Source: Diospyros lotus (Eukaryota > Streptophyta > Magnoliopsida > Ericales > Ebenaceae). From it: a DNA stretch of 64,000 nt. The stretch is taken from the NCBI RefSeq assembly GCF_014633365.1, contig NC_068352.1:22663310-22727309 (forward strand), given 5' to 3'. This document shows, piece after piece, positions 24,633 through 35,905 of the stretch. A model generated the notes under the pieces. It was not told the origin of the DNA. It worked only from the letters and a program-made list of their open reading frames with translations, and ran no database searches. Numbering within the stretch: position 1 is the first letter of the stretch; each line of letters begins with the position of its first letter. The position numbers were made by a program, and so were the translations under genes.

Positions 24633-26099
24633 TACACACACACATATGGCAGATCCCACCGCCGGCCACCGTGTCCGGTGGTTTCAGACGATCAGAGGCA
24701 ACCACCCAACACCCTAATCTCCATCGACCAACATACCAAAAATCTAACAAGATCCAACAGCTGAATCTCTATAGATCTAAGATTAAAACTTTCGGCTTAG
24801 CCCAAATCGTGTGTATATATGTATATATCATGCATCTATATCGAAAATAATTGCTGATAAAATTAAAAGACATACCTTCTTGTAGATCAAGGCCACTTTC
24901 ACGGTAAAAATATGGTTGGATATAAGATCAGACGGCTAGATTTCAAAAAATCAGTGATTTAGAGGGTTGTTCTTCTTGAGAGAGTGAAAGAATGGAGGAA
25001 AGAGAATTTGCCAGAGACTTCTGCTGCGTTCAACAGATTTTTTTTTTTTGGGGGGGGGGGGAGAGATTTAAATGGGGGCAAAATTGCTATTTTGCCCCAA
25101 AGGTAAAATAGTAATTTTCATTTCAAATTTATGGCCCCCCTTAAATTGGCAAAATCACGGGCCTTGAGACAATGGGCTCTTGATTTTGCCTTTGGGTCCG
25201 GGCCTGGGTATAATATTAAGGATTACTAACAACTTAAGGACAAAATCCAAGAGTGCTCTATATCATATTATAGAGCACAATCTTGATAACTGTTAAGGAA
25301 AGACACATAATTGCTTGGGTTTAGGTAATACCCAAGGAAGCTTAGTTTGCTATACTCCTTTCAATGCCAGTTGGGCTAAGATCCTAATGGTCTTGAAAGA
25401 TAGGGATTATCTTCGAAGAGCTCCCCTAATGGGAGCTCCTATTCCTAGGAAAAACAAGCACAAGTATTGTCATTTCTATGGAGATCATATGTATAATATT
25501 AAGGATTACCAGCAACTTAAGGACAAAATCCAAGAGTGCTCTATATCATATTATAGAGCACAATCTTGATAACTGTTGAGGAAAGACACAATCGCTTGGG
25601 TTTAGGTAATACCGGAGGAAGCCTAGTTTGCTATACTCATCTCAACGCCAGTTGGACTAAGATCCTAATGGTCTTGAAGGATAGGGATTATCTTCGAAGA
25701 GCTCCCATTCCTAGGCAAAACAAACACAAGTATTGTCATTTCTATGGAGATCATAGGTATAATATTAAGGATTACCAGCAACTTAAGGACAAAATCCAAG
25801 AGTAGTTGATCAATTGTGGCCATCTTGGTGACTTCTTAATTGGTTCAAGATAATGGTTCATGCAAGCCTAAACAATAGAGAAGAAAGAGTTGGTCTCGAC
25901 CTTGGAGGCTAATCGATCAAGTTATAGGAGGTCAAGACATCAAAAGATGATCTCCTTCTCGAATAAAGATCTCCCAAGTCACTTAAGTTATAATGACCAT
26001 TTCTCATCTCCACCAAATTGGGAAAATGGGAGCTCAAGTGAATCTTAGTGGAACTAGGGAGTTTTTTTGGAGATTCTTTACAATAAGGTCTTCCTGACA

Positions 26100-27960
26100 A
26101 TGGACTACAAGATGGAGAAGCTTAGGCTAGCTCGACTCTCGTTGATCAGATTTGGTGGAGAAGTAGTGTATGCAAAAAGACTCATTCAATTACCCTTTCT
26201 AGTGGGTAGTGGTTCTCTTATTGCTTGAGTAACCCTTGATTTCTTGGTAGCCTATAATATGAAGTTCCCCACTCCTTATGGAATTGGTGAGGTCTAAGGT
26301 GACAAAGAAATGACTTGGGAATTCTATGTTGCTTTACTTAACAAGTTGACTAAAATCAAGCACGGGTCGAAGCTTGAAGTGAAACCAAACCCAACTTGAA
26401 ACGAGCAATCAAGGGTAGAGCTCGAGAAGAACAAAACCCCAAGCTTGGGGTTGGGTTAAGGAGTAAAAAGTGAGTTCAAATAGGGTTCTAGATTATCATC
26501 CTAAGAGTGGTCACTAGCTTTATCTTGTAAAGATTCCCTTGATGGAGGAAGTCTTTCACCAAGTGGTTAAGATCAACACCAAGTTGGAAGATCTAGTGAG
26601 GACATAGATAATCTCACTTCTCCGAGAGTGCTAGGACATCTTTGCATGGTCGATGCAAGATATTCCAGGGAAATAGAAGAAAATGAGGTTTGCTCTAAAA
26701 AAAGCTTAAGCTATTAAGGAAGAAATGAAAAAACTCATGGTAACTCATCATATCCAAGAGATAATCTATCCGAATTGGCTAGCAATGTCAGCCTTGTCTC
26801 TAAAGGACCAAGTAAATAGAGACTTTACATTGTTTTCAAGGATCTCAATAAGGCCTATCCCATGGATAGCTACCATCTTCATCAAATTGATGCATAAATT
26901 GATAAGACAATGGGATATCAATTGATGAAGAGCTTTCTAGATGCCTTCCGGTGGTATCAACAAATATCCTTCCACCTTGAAGATTAGGAAAAGATGACAT
27001 TCATCACAAATAAGGCCACTTATTATTTTAAAGTGATGCCTTTCGGGCTTAAAAATGCCATGGTTACTTATCGGCAATTTGTGAACAAGCTTTCCAAAGC
27101 TCAGCTAGGTAGTAACACGGAGGCATATGTGGATGATATGTTAGTCAAGAGTTCTTTAGCTGAGTAATATTAGGTGAATTTGGAGGAATTCTTCTAGACC
27201 TTGTGAAAGTATCAAATGAAGCTCACCTCGCTAAATGTGCCTTTAAGGTAATAATGGTGGGTAAGTTCCTTGGATTTATGGTCCATCATAGGTGGATTGA
27301 GGCAAATCCTTCCAAGATAAAGGCAATCCTAGAGATGCCCCCCCCAAGGAGGGATATCAAGGATGTCTAGATGTTGATTAGGAAAATGGCTACTTTGGGT
27401 AAATTGCTACCAAAGTCTATAAAGAAGGAGTTACATTTCTTTAGGCTCTCATTCGGGTACAAAACTTTTTCTTAGACTAATGACTTCCAAAAAGACTTTG
27501 AGAAGTTGAAAGCATACCTATTCTCTGTCCTAGTTTTGACCAAGTCTCAATTGGGGACTGTTACATTTATTTGGTTATTTCAAATGAGGTTGTAAGCTCG
27601 GTTCTAATTCAAGAAGAAAATAGGGTCCAAAGACCTACATATTACGTGAGTAAAAGACAAGTTGGCATCAAAGTTCTATACACTGACTGAGAAATTGGCC
27701 TGTGCCTTATTTATATTCGCCTGCAAGCTAAAGCCTTCTTTTTAAGCACATTGAGTTATTATTTTAACCAATTAAGCCCTTAAATATATGTTTAGGAGGT
27801 TTGAGTTCTCGGGATGAATATTGAAGTGGACGGTAGACATAAAACTCTTTTAACATTGAATACCAAACCCAATCTGCATAAAAGCCCAAGCAGTGGCTAA
27901 CTTCAGAGTTGAAGTCACCTCAAATGGGGAAGTACTCAAGGGGCAGTCTAGACCTGAACA
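26100..27960 (+). pseudogene. Gypsy pol remnant (protease, reverse transcriptase, RNase H)
   Basis: A protease-proximal block has MKFPTPYGIGEV near 26260-26295. Reverse transcriptase follows with MPFGLKNAMVTYRQF (about 27030-27075) and the catalytic AYVDDMLVKS (about 27125-27150). An RNase H-like stretch (YLVISNEVVSSVLIQEE) lies near 27565-27615. Stops interrupt every domain. The integrase expected downstream is absent, so the element is truncated. Confidence 0.75.
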
Positions 27961-28040
27961 CCCTTGGTTAATGGGTGCTTGCGCTTGATAGGTAGCTGAG
28001 TTAGACTACTATTGAAAATTGGGTTAAAATGCTGACCCCT

Positions 28041-28607
28041 TTATATTAAGAAACACTGCCCAAGAAATATTAGGTTATTTTTATGAAGTGTTTGTCCAAA
28101 TAATAGATTAGTAATATTTTAAAAAACTATCAAAATAATAATTATTTTGGTATGTAATAAATGAATTACAAACAAACAATCTTATTATTTTATATTAAAA
28201 ATTGCATTGGTACTTAATTTCTATAATATTGTACAAAAAATATGAGCATTGTAATTAAAAATAATTTTTTAACTTTGATATGGAATTTTAAGGAGTTGCC
28301 AAATAGAAATGATATTGAAAAAGCCATCACTTGGAAGCATGTTTTTGTTATGATTATTATAAAGCTTATGAAGAAAATACTCTAATAACTTTGAGCTAAT
28401 AAGAATTTTGTATTGTCTCAGGGAAAAAAATTGTATTGAAAAGAAAAATCAAAATTTAATAATATATGTATATACATCTTTATATTAAAAGGTGCCCTAT
28501 TCTATATACATACCCAAATAAAAATAAATTGAAGGTTTTCAAATGAAGATTTTTTCCTTTGAGGGTATTGTTTCATGGTATTAGTTTAGTTTTTTTCTTT
28601 AATAAAG
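28041..28607. other. AT-rich spacer, nothing recognised
   Basis: AT-rich sequence between the gypsy remnant and the LINE target duplication. No coding or element signal is seen. Confidence 0.45.
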
Positions 28608-28884
28608 TTGATATATTGTTAAGTGGTTGGTGGAGGGGGATCGGTGCTCCCAATTCTTCTTCTAGACCATGATAGTTTGAAGGAGTAACCATCATGTCTT
28701 CAACCTCCAGTAGCTAGACGACTCGATTGTGGATTCTAGGGAAGAGGTAGTGGACTTCATTGTCTTTCTATCCACAGCTCCTAGGAAGTAATTCTTGCAT
28801 GGCAAGGTTGCAACCAGCAAAAGTTGCTCCTTTTGTGGATAGGTAATTAACGCAGGACCAGTGGCTGAAGCTTATTGGTGTGGT

Positions 28885-29101
28885 GACTCTTAGGAAGTCA
28901 AACAATCTTTATTTGGTATGAGTGATAACAAAGCACCTTGGCCTGATGGATTTACCATTAAATTCTTTAGAAAGTATTGAGATGTGGTAGAGGCGGTTTG
29001 AAGTGTCTTTTGGGATAAGGTTCATACTACTATCATTTGGCAATCGGCTTCAGCTTGTTCATTCTATTCTTGCCACCATTTATTTATATTGGGTCTTTGT
29101 T
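28885..29101 (+). pseudogene. LINE ORF2 reverse transcriptase, left fragment
   Basis: Residues SDNKAPWPDGFTIKFF (28920-28967) match the start of the LINE reverse transcriptase (NKAPGPDG). About 70 bp later the sequence jumps to the late block that normally follows GR (LQLVHSILATIYLYW, 29050-29094), so the catalytic core is deleted. The copia insertion cuts the frame just after this. Confidence 0.8.
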
Positions 29102-29843
29102 TATTAATGCCGTGAGGAAACCTTGTACCAATTCTCGACCAAGCAGATCAAATCGACAGCAAAATGAAAATAAAAAATACAACTTCAAACTGCCAATACA
29201 CAATGCACACAAAGACAAGTATTTACGTGTTTAGACCCAAAATCAGGTCCTACTCACGTTAGGGGTTTTCACCCCTAGTCAATCCACTAATATTGAAGTT
29301 ATTACAACATAATATTACAATCTTATAGGAAGAACAACAAGAATGATTTCAGTATTGCAAGAAAATAAAAAAGCTGATTTACAACACACAGACAATCAGA
29401 AAACCAACAGACTACCTGTAGAAACAGCCTCTCCTTACCTATCTTTCACGCCTCAAGCGATTTTGGAACAAAGATCAACACAATACTCATCGGATGTTCT
29501 TGTAGATCTCAAGGATTCACACGTTGTGTCTCACCTTGGCATAGATTAGGGTTTGAATATCGTGGAAGAGAGAGAGGACGATTAGGGATTTGTTAGCTTA
29601 TATACCAAGGGGGAATTGATAAGGGCCACATGATGGCCATTTATTTAAGATCAATGGCTGAGAATGCTGCCGCATAATACAAATGAAATCCCATTCAAAT
29701 GTTTTTTAAATTATAGCTAAATTCATGCCAAAAATAAGATACAATTGCTCAGCAAATTTAAATACAAAAAATCATGAATTAACTAAAAATTTAACAGAAT
29801 TAAAATTTTAATTTGAAAAATATTTTGAATCACATAATTAACA
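29102..29843 (-). repeat. Copia 3' LTR
   Basis: 742 bp, starting TATTAATGCC (the other copy starts TGTTAATGCC) and ending AATTAACA. By eye it is roughly 90-95% identical to the copy at 44851-45592. Confidence 0.9.
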
Positions 29844-29860
29844 AATTCCACCTTGATTCA
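29844..29860 (-). other. Copia polypurine tract
   Basis: On the minus strand the purine-rich AAGGTGGAATTT directly precedes the 3' LTR, where plus-strand synthesis is primed. Confidence 0.6.
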
Positions 29861-29910
29861 AGAATGGATTTAATAGTGGATTTGATTAAGGACCCCTGCT
29901 ACTCTCCCGG

Positions 29911-32900
29911 CTACATTGGGAACACTTTGAGCACGGCTAAAGCTTGCTCAAACTTGGCCACAGGAATAGGCTTGGTTAGGATATCTATATGGTTAACTTT
30001 AGTGGAGATCTTTTCCACTTTAATTTGCGTTTTAGATATTATATCCCTAACAAAATGAAGACGCACATCTATGTGCTTAGTTCTCTCATGAAATACACTA
30101 TTCTTTGAGAGATGAATTGCACTTTGTGAGTCACAAAATACTTTAGGGATTTGCTCTCCTAGTCTTAACTCATTTACTATTCCTTACAGCTAAATGGCCT
30201 TTTTTATGGCTTCTGTTAGAGCCACATATTCAGCCTCTGTTGTGGACAAGGCCACTATATACTAGAGACTAGATTTCTAGCTTATGATGTTTCCACCTAG
30301 GGTAAAGGTATATCTTGTTAGGGACCTACGCTTATCTAAGTCAGCAGCAAAGTCAGAATCATAGTAACCTATTATGCTACTAAAATTTCCAGAGTTGGAT
30401 GAAAACACTAATCCTTTATTTATGGACCCTTTTAGATACATAAGGAGCCACCTAATAGCTTTCCAATGCTCCTTGGATGGACTGCACATAAATCTACTAA
30501 CTAAACTTACCCATAAGCAATGTTAGGTCCAGTTCCTATCATTGCATACATTAGGCTCCCCACTGTATTAGAGTAGGGAACCTTCTTCATGTACTCTTCT
30601 TCTTCTTTAGATAAATTTGCTTTCCTATCTTGCATCTTGAAATAAAGAGGTATTGGGGATGACATTTGTTTGTAGTCACTCATATCAAATAGTGATACTA
30701 CCTTTTTAAGGTATCCTAATTGTGATAGGGTTAGTATTCCTTTCTTTCCATCTCTATTTATGTCTATTCTTAGGATGCGCTTAACAGGACCTGGGTCTTT
30801 TATTTCACATTCTGATCGAAGGGATTGAGTTAATTTTCTTATTTCTCCTTTTTCTTTACATGCAATAACCATGTCATCAACATATATTATGAGATATATA
30901 TACATCTCCCCCTTAAGTTGTTTAAAATAAACACAATAATCAAAATTACACCTAGTGTAACTTTCTCTGAGCATAAACTCATCAAATCTCTTATACCATT
31001 GACGGAGAGATTGCTTAAGGTCATATAATGACTTTTTCAATAAACATACCTTATTTTCTTCCCTTTTTGTACAAATCTCGAGGGTCGGTCCATATAAACC
31101 CTTTCCTCTAGGGTTCCATGCAGAAAAGCAGTCTTAATGTCTAATTACTCTAGTTCTAAGTCATTTAGGGCTACTAGAACTAAGACTAATCTTATGGATG
31201 TGTGTTTTACCATAGGAGAAAATACTTCATGATAGTCCATGCCCTCTCTTTGGGAATACCCTTTGGCAACTACCCTTACTTTAAACTTGGTGGTTTTACT
31301 CTTGGTATACCTAGTTTTCTCTTGAAAATTCACTTGCAGCCTATAATTTTATGATTTTTAAGTTTATCTACAAGTGTCCAGGTATTAATCTTTTTTAGAG
31401 ATTTCATCTCTTTCTTCATTGCCTTCAACCAGTTAGTCTTATACTTGCTAGAGTAGGCTTCTTGATAACTAACCGGTTCATCAAGCTCAATTGAATCTCC
31501 AATGTTAAGAGTATAGGCAATAACATCTGCACGGGCATACCTTGCAGGTGGTTTTATCTTTCTCCTTACCCTATCCCCAGATAGGATATAATCACCCAAA
31601 TCAGGAAAAGATTCAACTGAACCCTCATTTTTTTCAATTTCTCTTTCAGATTCAACACTTTCAGGAGAACAAACAGGCTGGGGACGTTCTAGGTTAGATT
31701 CCACCGACTTATCACTAGGGCTGTTCTTTTCCACCTCAAACTAAAATTTTTTAGTTTGATCTGCCTTAGCATTTTTCATCTTATTTGGTATATAGTATTC
31801 TGATTCCTTGAATACTACATCCTGACTGATGACTATCTTCTTATCATCAATCAACCATAACTTATATCCTTTTACTCCTTGAGAATATCCTAAAAATACT
31901 GCCTTTTTGGCTTTAGGGTCTAGCTTCTCTTCTTTCTTATGGACATATCCAATACATCCAAAAGGTTTAAGGTGGTCTAATGAAGGTAATTTCCCATTCC
32001 ACAGTTGTTCTAGAAAGTATAAGGCAGAGGAAGGGGATCTATTTATTTGGTAATAAGTAGCTGACATTACTTTAGCCCAAAATTTCTTAGGTAAATTAGA
32101 GTCTTTTAATAGACATCTTATCTTATTTAGAATTATTCTTTTCATTCTCTTAGCAATACCATTTTATTGAGGTGTGTCACTGTAAGTTCTATGACTTACA
32201 ATACCTACTTGTTTGCAAAAGTTTGTGAATTCATGATTGTAGAATTCCAGCCCATTGTCTATTCTTAAAGTCTTTATTTTCTTCCCAATTTAAAGTTCTA
32301 CATAGGTCTTCCATTCCTTAAATTTTTCAAAGGCTTCATTTTTGTGTTTAAGGAAGTAAACCCATACCTTCCTAGAATAGTCATTTATTAGAGAAAGGAA
32401 ATATTGGGCTCCTAATAAGGAATTAGAACTTGGGGAGAACCCCAAAGATCAGAATGAACGTATTCTAGGACATCCCTAGACTTACGTGTTGCAGGTGCAA
32501 ACTATAACTTGTGAGACTTGACCATGACACATGTCTCACCGAAATTTAGATCATTAATCCTCTTAGGATATATGATGCCTTGTTTACTTAATTCTTGCAA
32601 ACCTTTCATTCCTATGTGACCTAGCTAGTCTCTTATACCATAATGTAATGTTATCATTTTCAATAGATGAAACTACAACACTTCTAAAGATAGTCTTTCC
32701 TTGCAAAACATAAAGCCTTTGTTTAAGGATTCTTTTAAGAACTACCATGGATCCTTTCATAACCCTAAGGATACCATTTTTAGATTTATAAGACCCTCCA
32801 TTTGAATCTAACATGCCTAGAGAAATTAGATTTCTTCTCAGGTTATGCACAAACCTCGCATTATCTAAAGTCCTAAAAGTTTCATCCCACATCTTAAATC

Positions 32901-33083
32901 TAATTGACTCTATTCCAGTTATGTTACAAGATTGGTTATTACCCATAAGGACTTTACCACCTTCAATTTGCTGAAAATTAAGCAGCTAGTCTTTCCTAGG
33001 TGTCATGTGAAAAGTGCAACCTGAATCTAATATTCACTCATCTCTTGTGACATGTTCATAAAGTATTAAACCCTCTCCACTAT
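29911..33083 (-). pseudogene. Copia pol: protease, integrase, reverse transcriptase, RNase H (broken)
   Basis: Reading on the minus strand from 33083: a protease active-site block (ILDSGCTFHMTP, about 33000-33035); the GAG-pre-integrase block (about 32630-32940); the integrase core with LRIDNGLEF near 32240-32270 and the integrase C-terminus (31741-32145). Reverse transcriptase follows, with N-terminal part at 31330-31734 and catalytic IIYVDDMVIA at about 30860-30890. RNase H comes last, with DKRRSLT and STTEAEYVALTEA near 30200-30330. The frame closes with TAG at 29911-29913 after ILTKPIP. Several in-frame stops and shifts break it. Domain order (integrase before reverse transcriptase) is diagnostic for copia. 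Sequence style is that of Tnt1-like elements. The protease is separated from gag by the gypsy insertion. Confidence 0.92.
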
Positions 33084-35905
33084 TGTAAGCACCCCCCGCT
33101 CGGATATCCCAACCACCCGGACTACCCGAACGGGAGCACCTACGGAAGGAGAAAAAGAATGAAACACAAGACCAAAACTACCCTGGCATGCATACACAAA
33201 AATAAAAGCAGCAGAAATGAAGCTAAACACATGCATGCACTACGGGTACCCCGTTAATACAGCAGTCACATGATAAATAAATAAACACAGATTCTTGTGC
33301 CGACATACACGAGACTCGGGGAAAGACCTGTCACAGTGAAAACAATAGAGTAAATCCTACTCAACCATCAGAGTTGACAGGGATTGACGAGATTGCCTGT
33401 ACACCATACCGACTCTGCCGCTAAAAGCTGACTCCCTTGCCTGGACTCATGCTGCCACTACCTAGAATGATGGAAATCAAGGTGAGTCGAGAGACTCAGC
33501 AAGCATAAGAAAAGAAAGGCTGAAGGCTGTATAAATCTAATAAACTTTCCCCCAGAATAAACCCCAGGTACACACAAGTCATGAGATGCTACAACACAAT
33601 AGTATAGCATAATAAAAACACATACCGGTCCTTGGGACCCACACAAGACACACGGCACCCAAGTACCATACCAACCTGCTTCTGCCCTGAAAGGCAACAT
33701 AAATCTCCAACAAACATGCGCACGCTGTCCCGGGTCGGTACTCCCATCACCCGTCCATGTCGGTACTCCCGACACCCGAGCCATAGGCTCCCTCGGAACA
33801 GTACTCCCATCCGAGAACTAAAAACTACCAGTAGCTATGCAATGCACATAGAAATGTAATAGCGTAGTGAGCATCAACGTGATACACTAGCGCCCATACA
33901 TCCAAGCATCAGGCCATGCTCCGCCCACATAATAAACCACACGTGATGCATATGTCCGTGCTGGATGCAACCTAACTAAACTAGAATGTCCGTGTCCAAG
34001 CATACTCAACAAATGAATATCCCAACATGCAACCCGTATCCATGTGCATATCAAATCATGAACAGTAATACAATATATCAAATCATGCAATAATTACATA
34101 ATGACAAAGCTAGTCAGTAGTGCCCGACACCGGTCAATGGCCAGTGACTAAGAGTGTTCATCCGACGGTCCACATCAGGGCCGTACAATAGTCTACCCTA
34201 ACGTCACCAACAACCGACCACTGTCCTACTGCTCGATAGCTCTAACCGAACCATAAATAAGTCCGAGAAAAACTGTAAATAAACCCGCAAGTCTAGGAAC
34301 CTAGTCCCCAAGCTGGGTCCGGCATCATTCCGAAAGGAATGGGGGCGGTACAAACCCCCATAGGCACACAACAAATAAAACTCTAGAAGTTCCAGATTTA
34401 ATTGAAATTAAAACAAATGAATAATAATTCAATAAATAATGCTAAGCGCCGAATTAAAGTAAGAAAGGGGATAAAATACAAGAAACCACGGAGCCTCTCA
34501 CGGGAATTAAAGAACATGAGGATAGGGTGAGGAGCTTGCCTTTACACGGCCGTTTCCTGTATTTCTTGCACTTCCGCTACGAAGTAAAACGTTTAATAAC
34601 GATTAATAAAACCCGCAGCTCACATTAATTAAATCTAATCGTGTAATATAATTAATTTAGCCATCTAAAATCTCACGTAGGCACACCGTAAATAAAATCC
34701 CAACAAATCTTATATTTAATTCAAATTAAATCCCGTTAATAAAATCTTCGATGCCAGCTTAATAATTTAAATTTAAATCGAACAACTAAAAAAATTTTAT
34801 AATCAGTTAAACAACTGAAATGAACGAATGGAGCTTAAATAAATTGGCAACGAACGAAACGTCGTAGAGGGAATAAAGAACTTGCCTTTATGAATATATC
34901 CTTAAGCTTGTTTTGTTCTTACGCGGTAAAAATTATACAAACTGCAATACCCCAATAATTCGTCAAAATTAACAAAATTAGACTCTAAACAAAATTTCAA
35001 TCATACAGAATATTAATTACTAACTTATCTACTTACCTCAATAATTAAAACTTCAATTAAAATTGATTTAATCTTGATTTACACCCCAATTCTTCCAATG
35101 TTTTGAGCTCGCGCACGCTGTACTCTGTTTCCAATTGTTTGCTGCTTCTAAAGCAGTAAAAGCGCCCGAAATCGGGCTTAAATTAGAGTAAAAATGAGCG
35201 GACAGGAGGAAGCCACGTGGCAGCCGGTAGGCTGCGCTGGAGGCCACCGCTAAGGCCCAAAACGACGCCGTTTTGGGAGCCATTGGTTGAGAAAAATTCA
35301 GCAGAAATTCCCCCTAGCGCGCGCGTATGCCACAGGCTCGAACCCGCGTCCCCGCCTTCGTCCGTGCGCCCGCGTGCCAGCTGCACTGGCTGCTCCTTCA
35401 ATCTTAATGTGCCTTCAGCTAAATTTAAAGTGACTTCTAGTCACTTTCCAACTTTTGCACCAACACCCCTAAATTCCAAAAATTATCACATTCACCCCAA
35501 ACTCCAATACCTCTTATTACAGTTATACCCCGAATTGTTTAGAAAATTCACTAAAATAATTTATTTTATTCTTTCATTAATTTCATAAATATCCCCAGAT
35601 AATTTAATTAAATTCCTTATTTATCCATTTTCTCAAAATAATATAAATAAATATTTTCTTAAATCTCCAAATACCCAAATAAATTAATATTTCCTTTTAA
35701 CCCACAAATATTTAATAATTACCACAAATTTGATAATTAATAATGATTAACCATTCCCAAATAATTTAATTAATTACCCTTAATTCCTTATTTTCCTCCA
35801 AATCACATAAATAAATACTTTTTCTTAAATTCTCAAATATTCAATAATGTCCTCAAACACCGGTTTGAATAATTATTATTTATTTTCAAATTTTGGGATA
35901 TTACA
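33084..35905 (-). repeat. Gypsy 3' LTR
   Basis: 2,822 bp, starting TGTAAGCACCCC and ending GGGATATTACA on the plus strand. It aligns throughout with 39235-42055. The first 145 bp show about 14 differences by eye, so the insertion is not very recent. Confidence 0.93.
35335..35388 (-). other. tRNA-like A-box/B-box pair in gypsy 3' LTR
   Basis: Minus strand: CAGTGCAGCTGG (10/12 to the A-box consensus) starts at 35388 and GGTTCGAGCC starts at 35344, a spacing of 44 nt as in a tRNA gene. No acceptor stem is evident. Confidence 0.45.

Larger units (their letters stand above)
21315..25206 (-). mobile_element. hAT DNA transposon, 3.9 kb, perfect 8-bp target duplication
   Basis: GGTATAAT flanks the element on both sides (21307-21314 and 25207-25214). 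The uninterrupted gag copies confirm the pre-insertion sequence. Ends are CAGTGTCGTACC and, reversed, CAGGCCCGGACC (8/12). Inside lies a hAT transposase pseudogene on the minus strand, an AT-rich minisatellite, and a poly-T/poly-G run near 25040-25060. Confidence 0.93.
21078..25803 (+). repeat. 283-bp gag segment in three tandem copies
   Basis: Copy 1 is 21078-21314 plus 25215-25260 (237 + 46 = 283 bp) and is split by the hAT element. Copy 2 is 25261-25543 (283 bp). Copy 3 starts at 25544 and is slightly shorter from small deletions near 25700. Each begins TATCATATTATAGAGCACAA and contains the CHFYGDH codons. Because 283 is not a multiple of three, the duplication itself shifts the gag frame. 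Confidence 0.93.
19930..28040 (+). mobile_element. Decayed Ty3/gypsy retrotransposon (Tat-like), interrupted by hAT
   Basis: The leader near 19968-19990 (GATTTGGCACCCAC) recalls the TTGGCGCCCAC stretch after the 5' LTR in Tat-type gypsy elements. It is followed by gag, protease and reverse transcriptase/RNase H remnants in plus orientation. Many stops and frameshifts are present. No integrase or 3' LTR is visible, so the 3' end is lost. Borders are approximate. Confidence 0.7.

Noticed and set aside
24640..25206. Possible CRISPR-like or satellite array in the hAT left part
   Set aside because: The repeats are irregular AT-rich units without spacers, and the genome is eukaryotic.
33458..34090. 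Open frames with apparent conservation between 33.5-34.1 kb and 39.6-40.2 kb
   Set aside because: The similarity is because both regions are the two LTRs of one gypsy element; long LTRs do not encode protein here.
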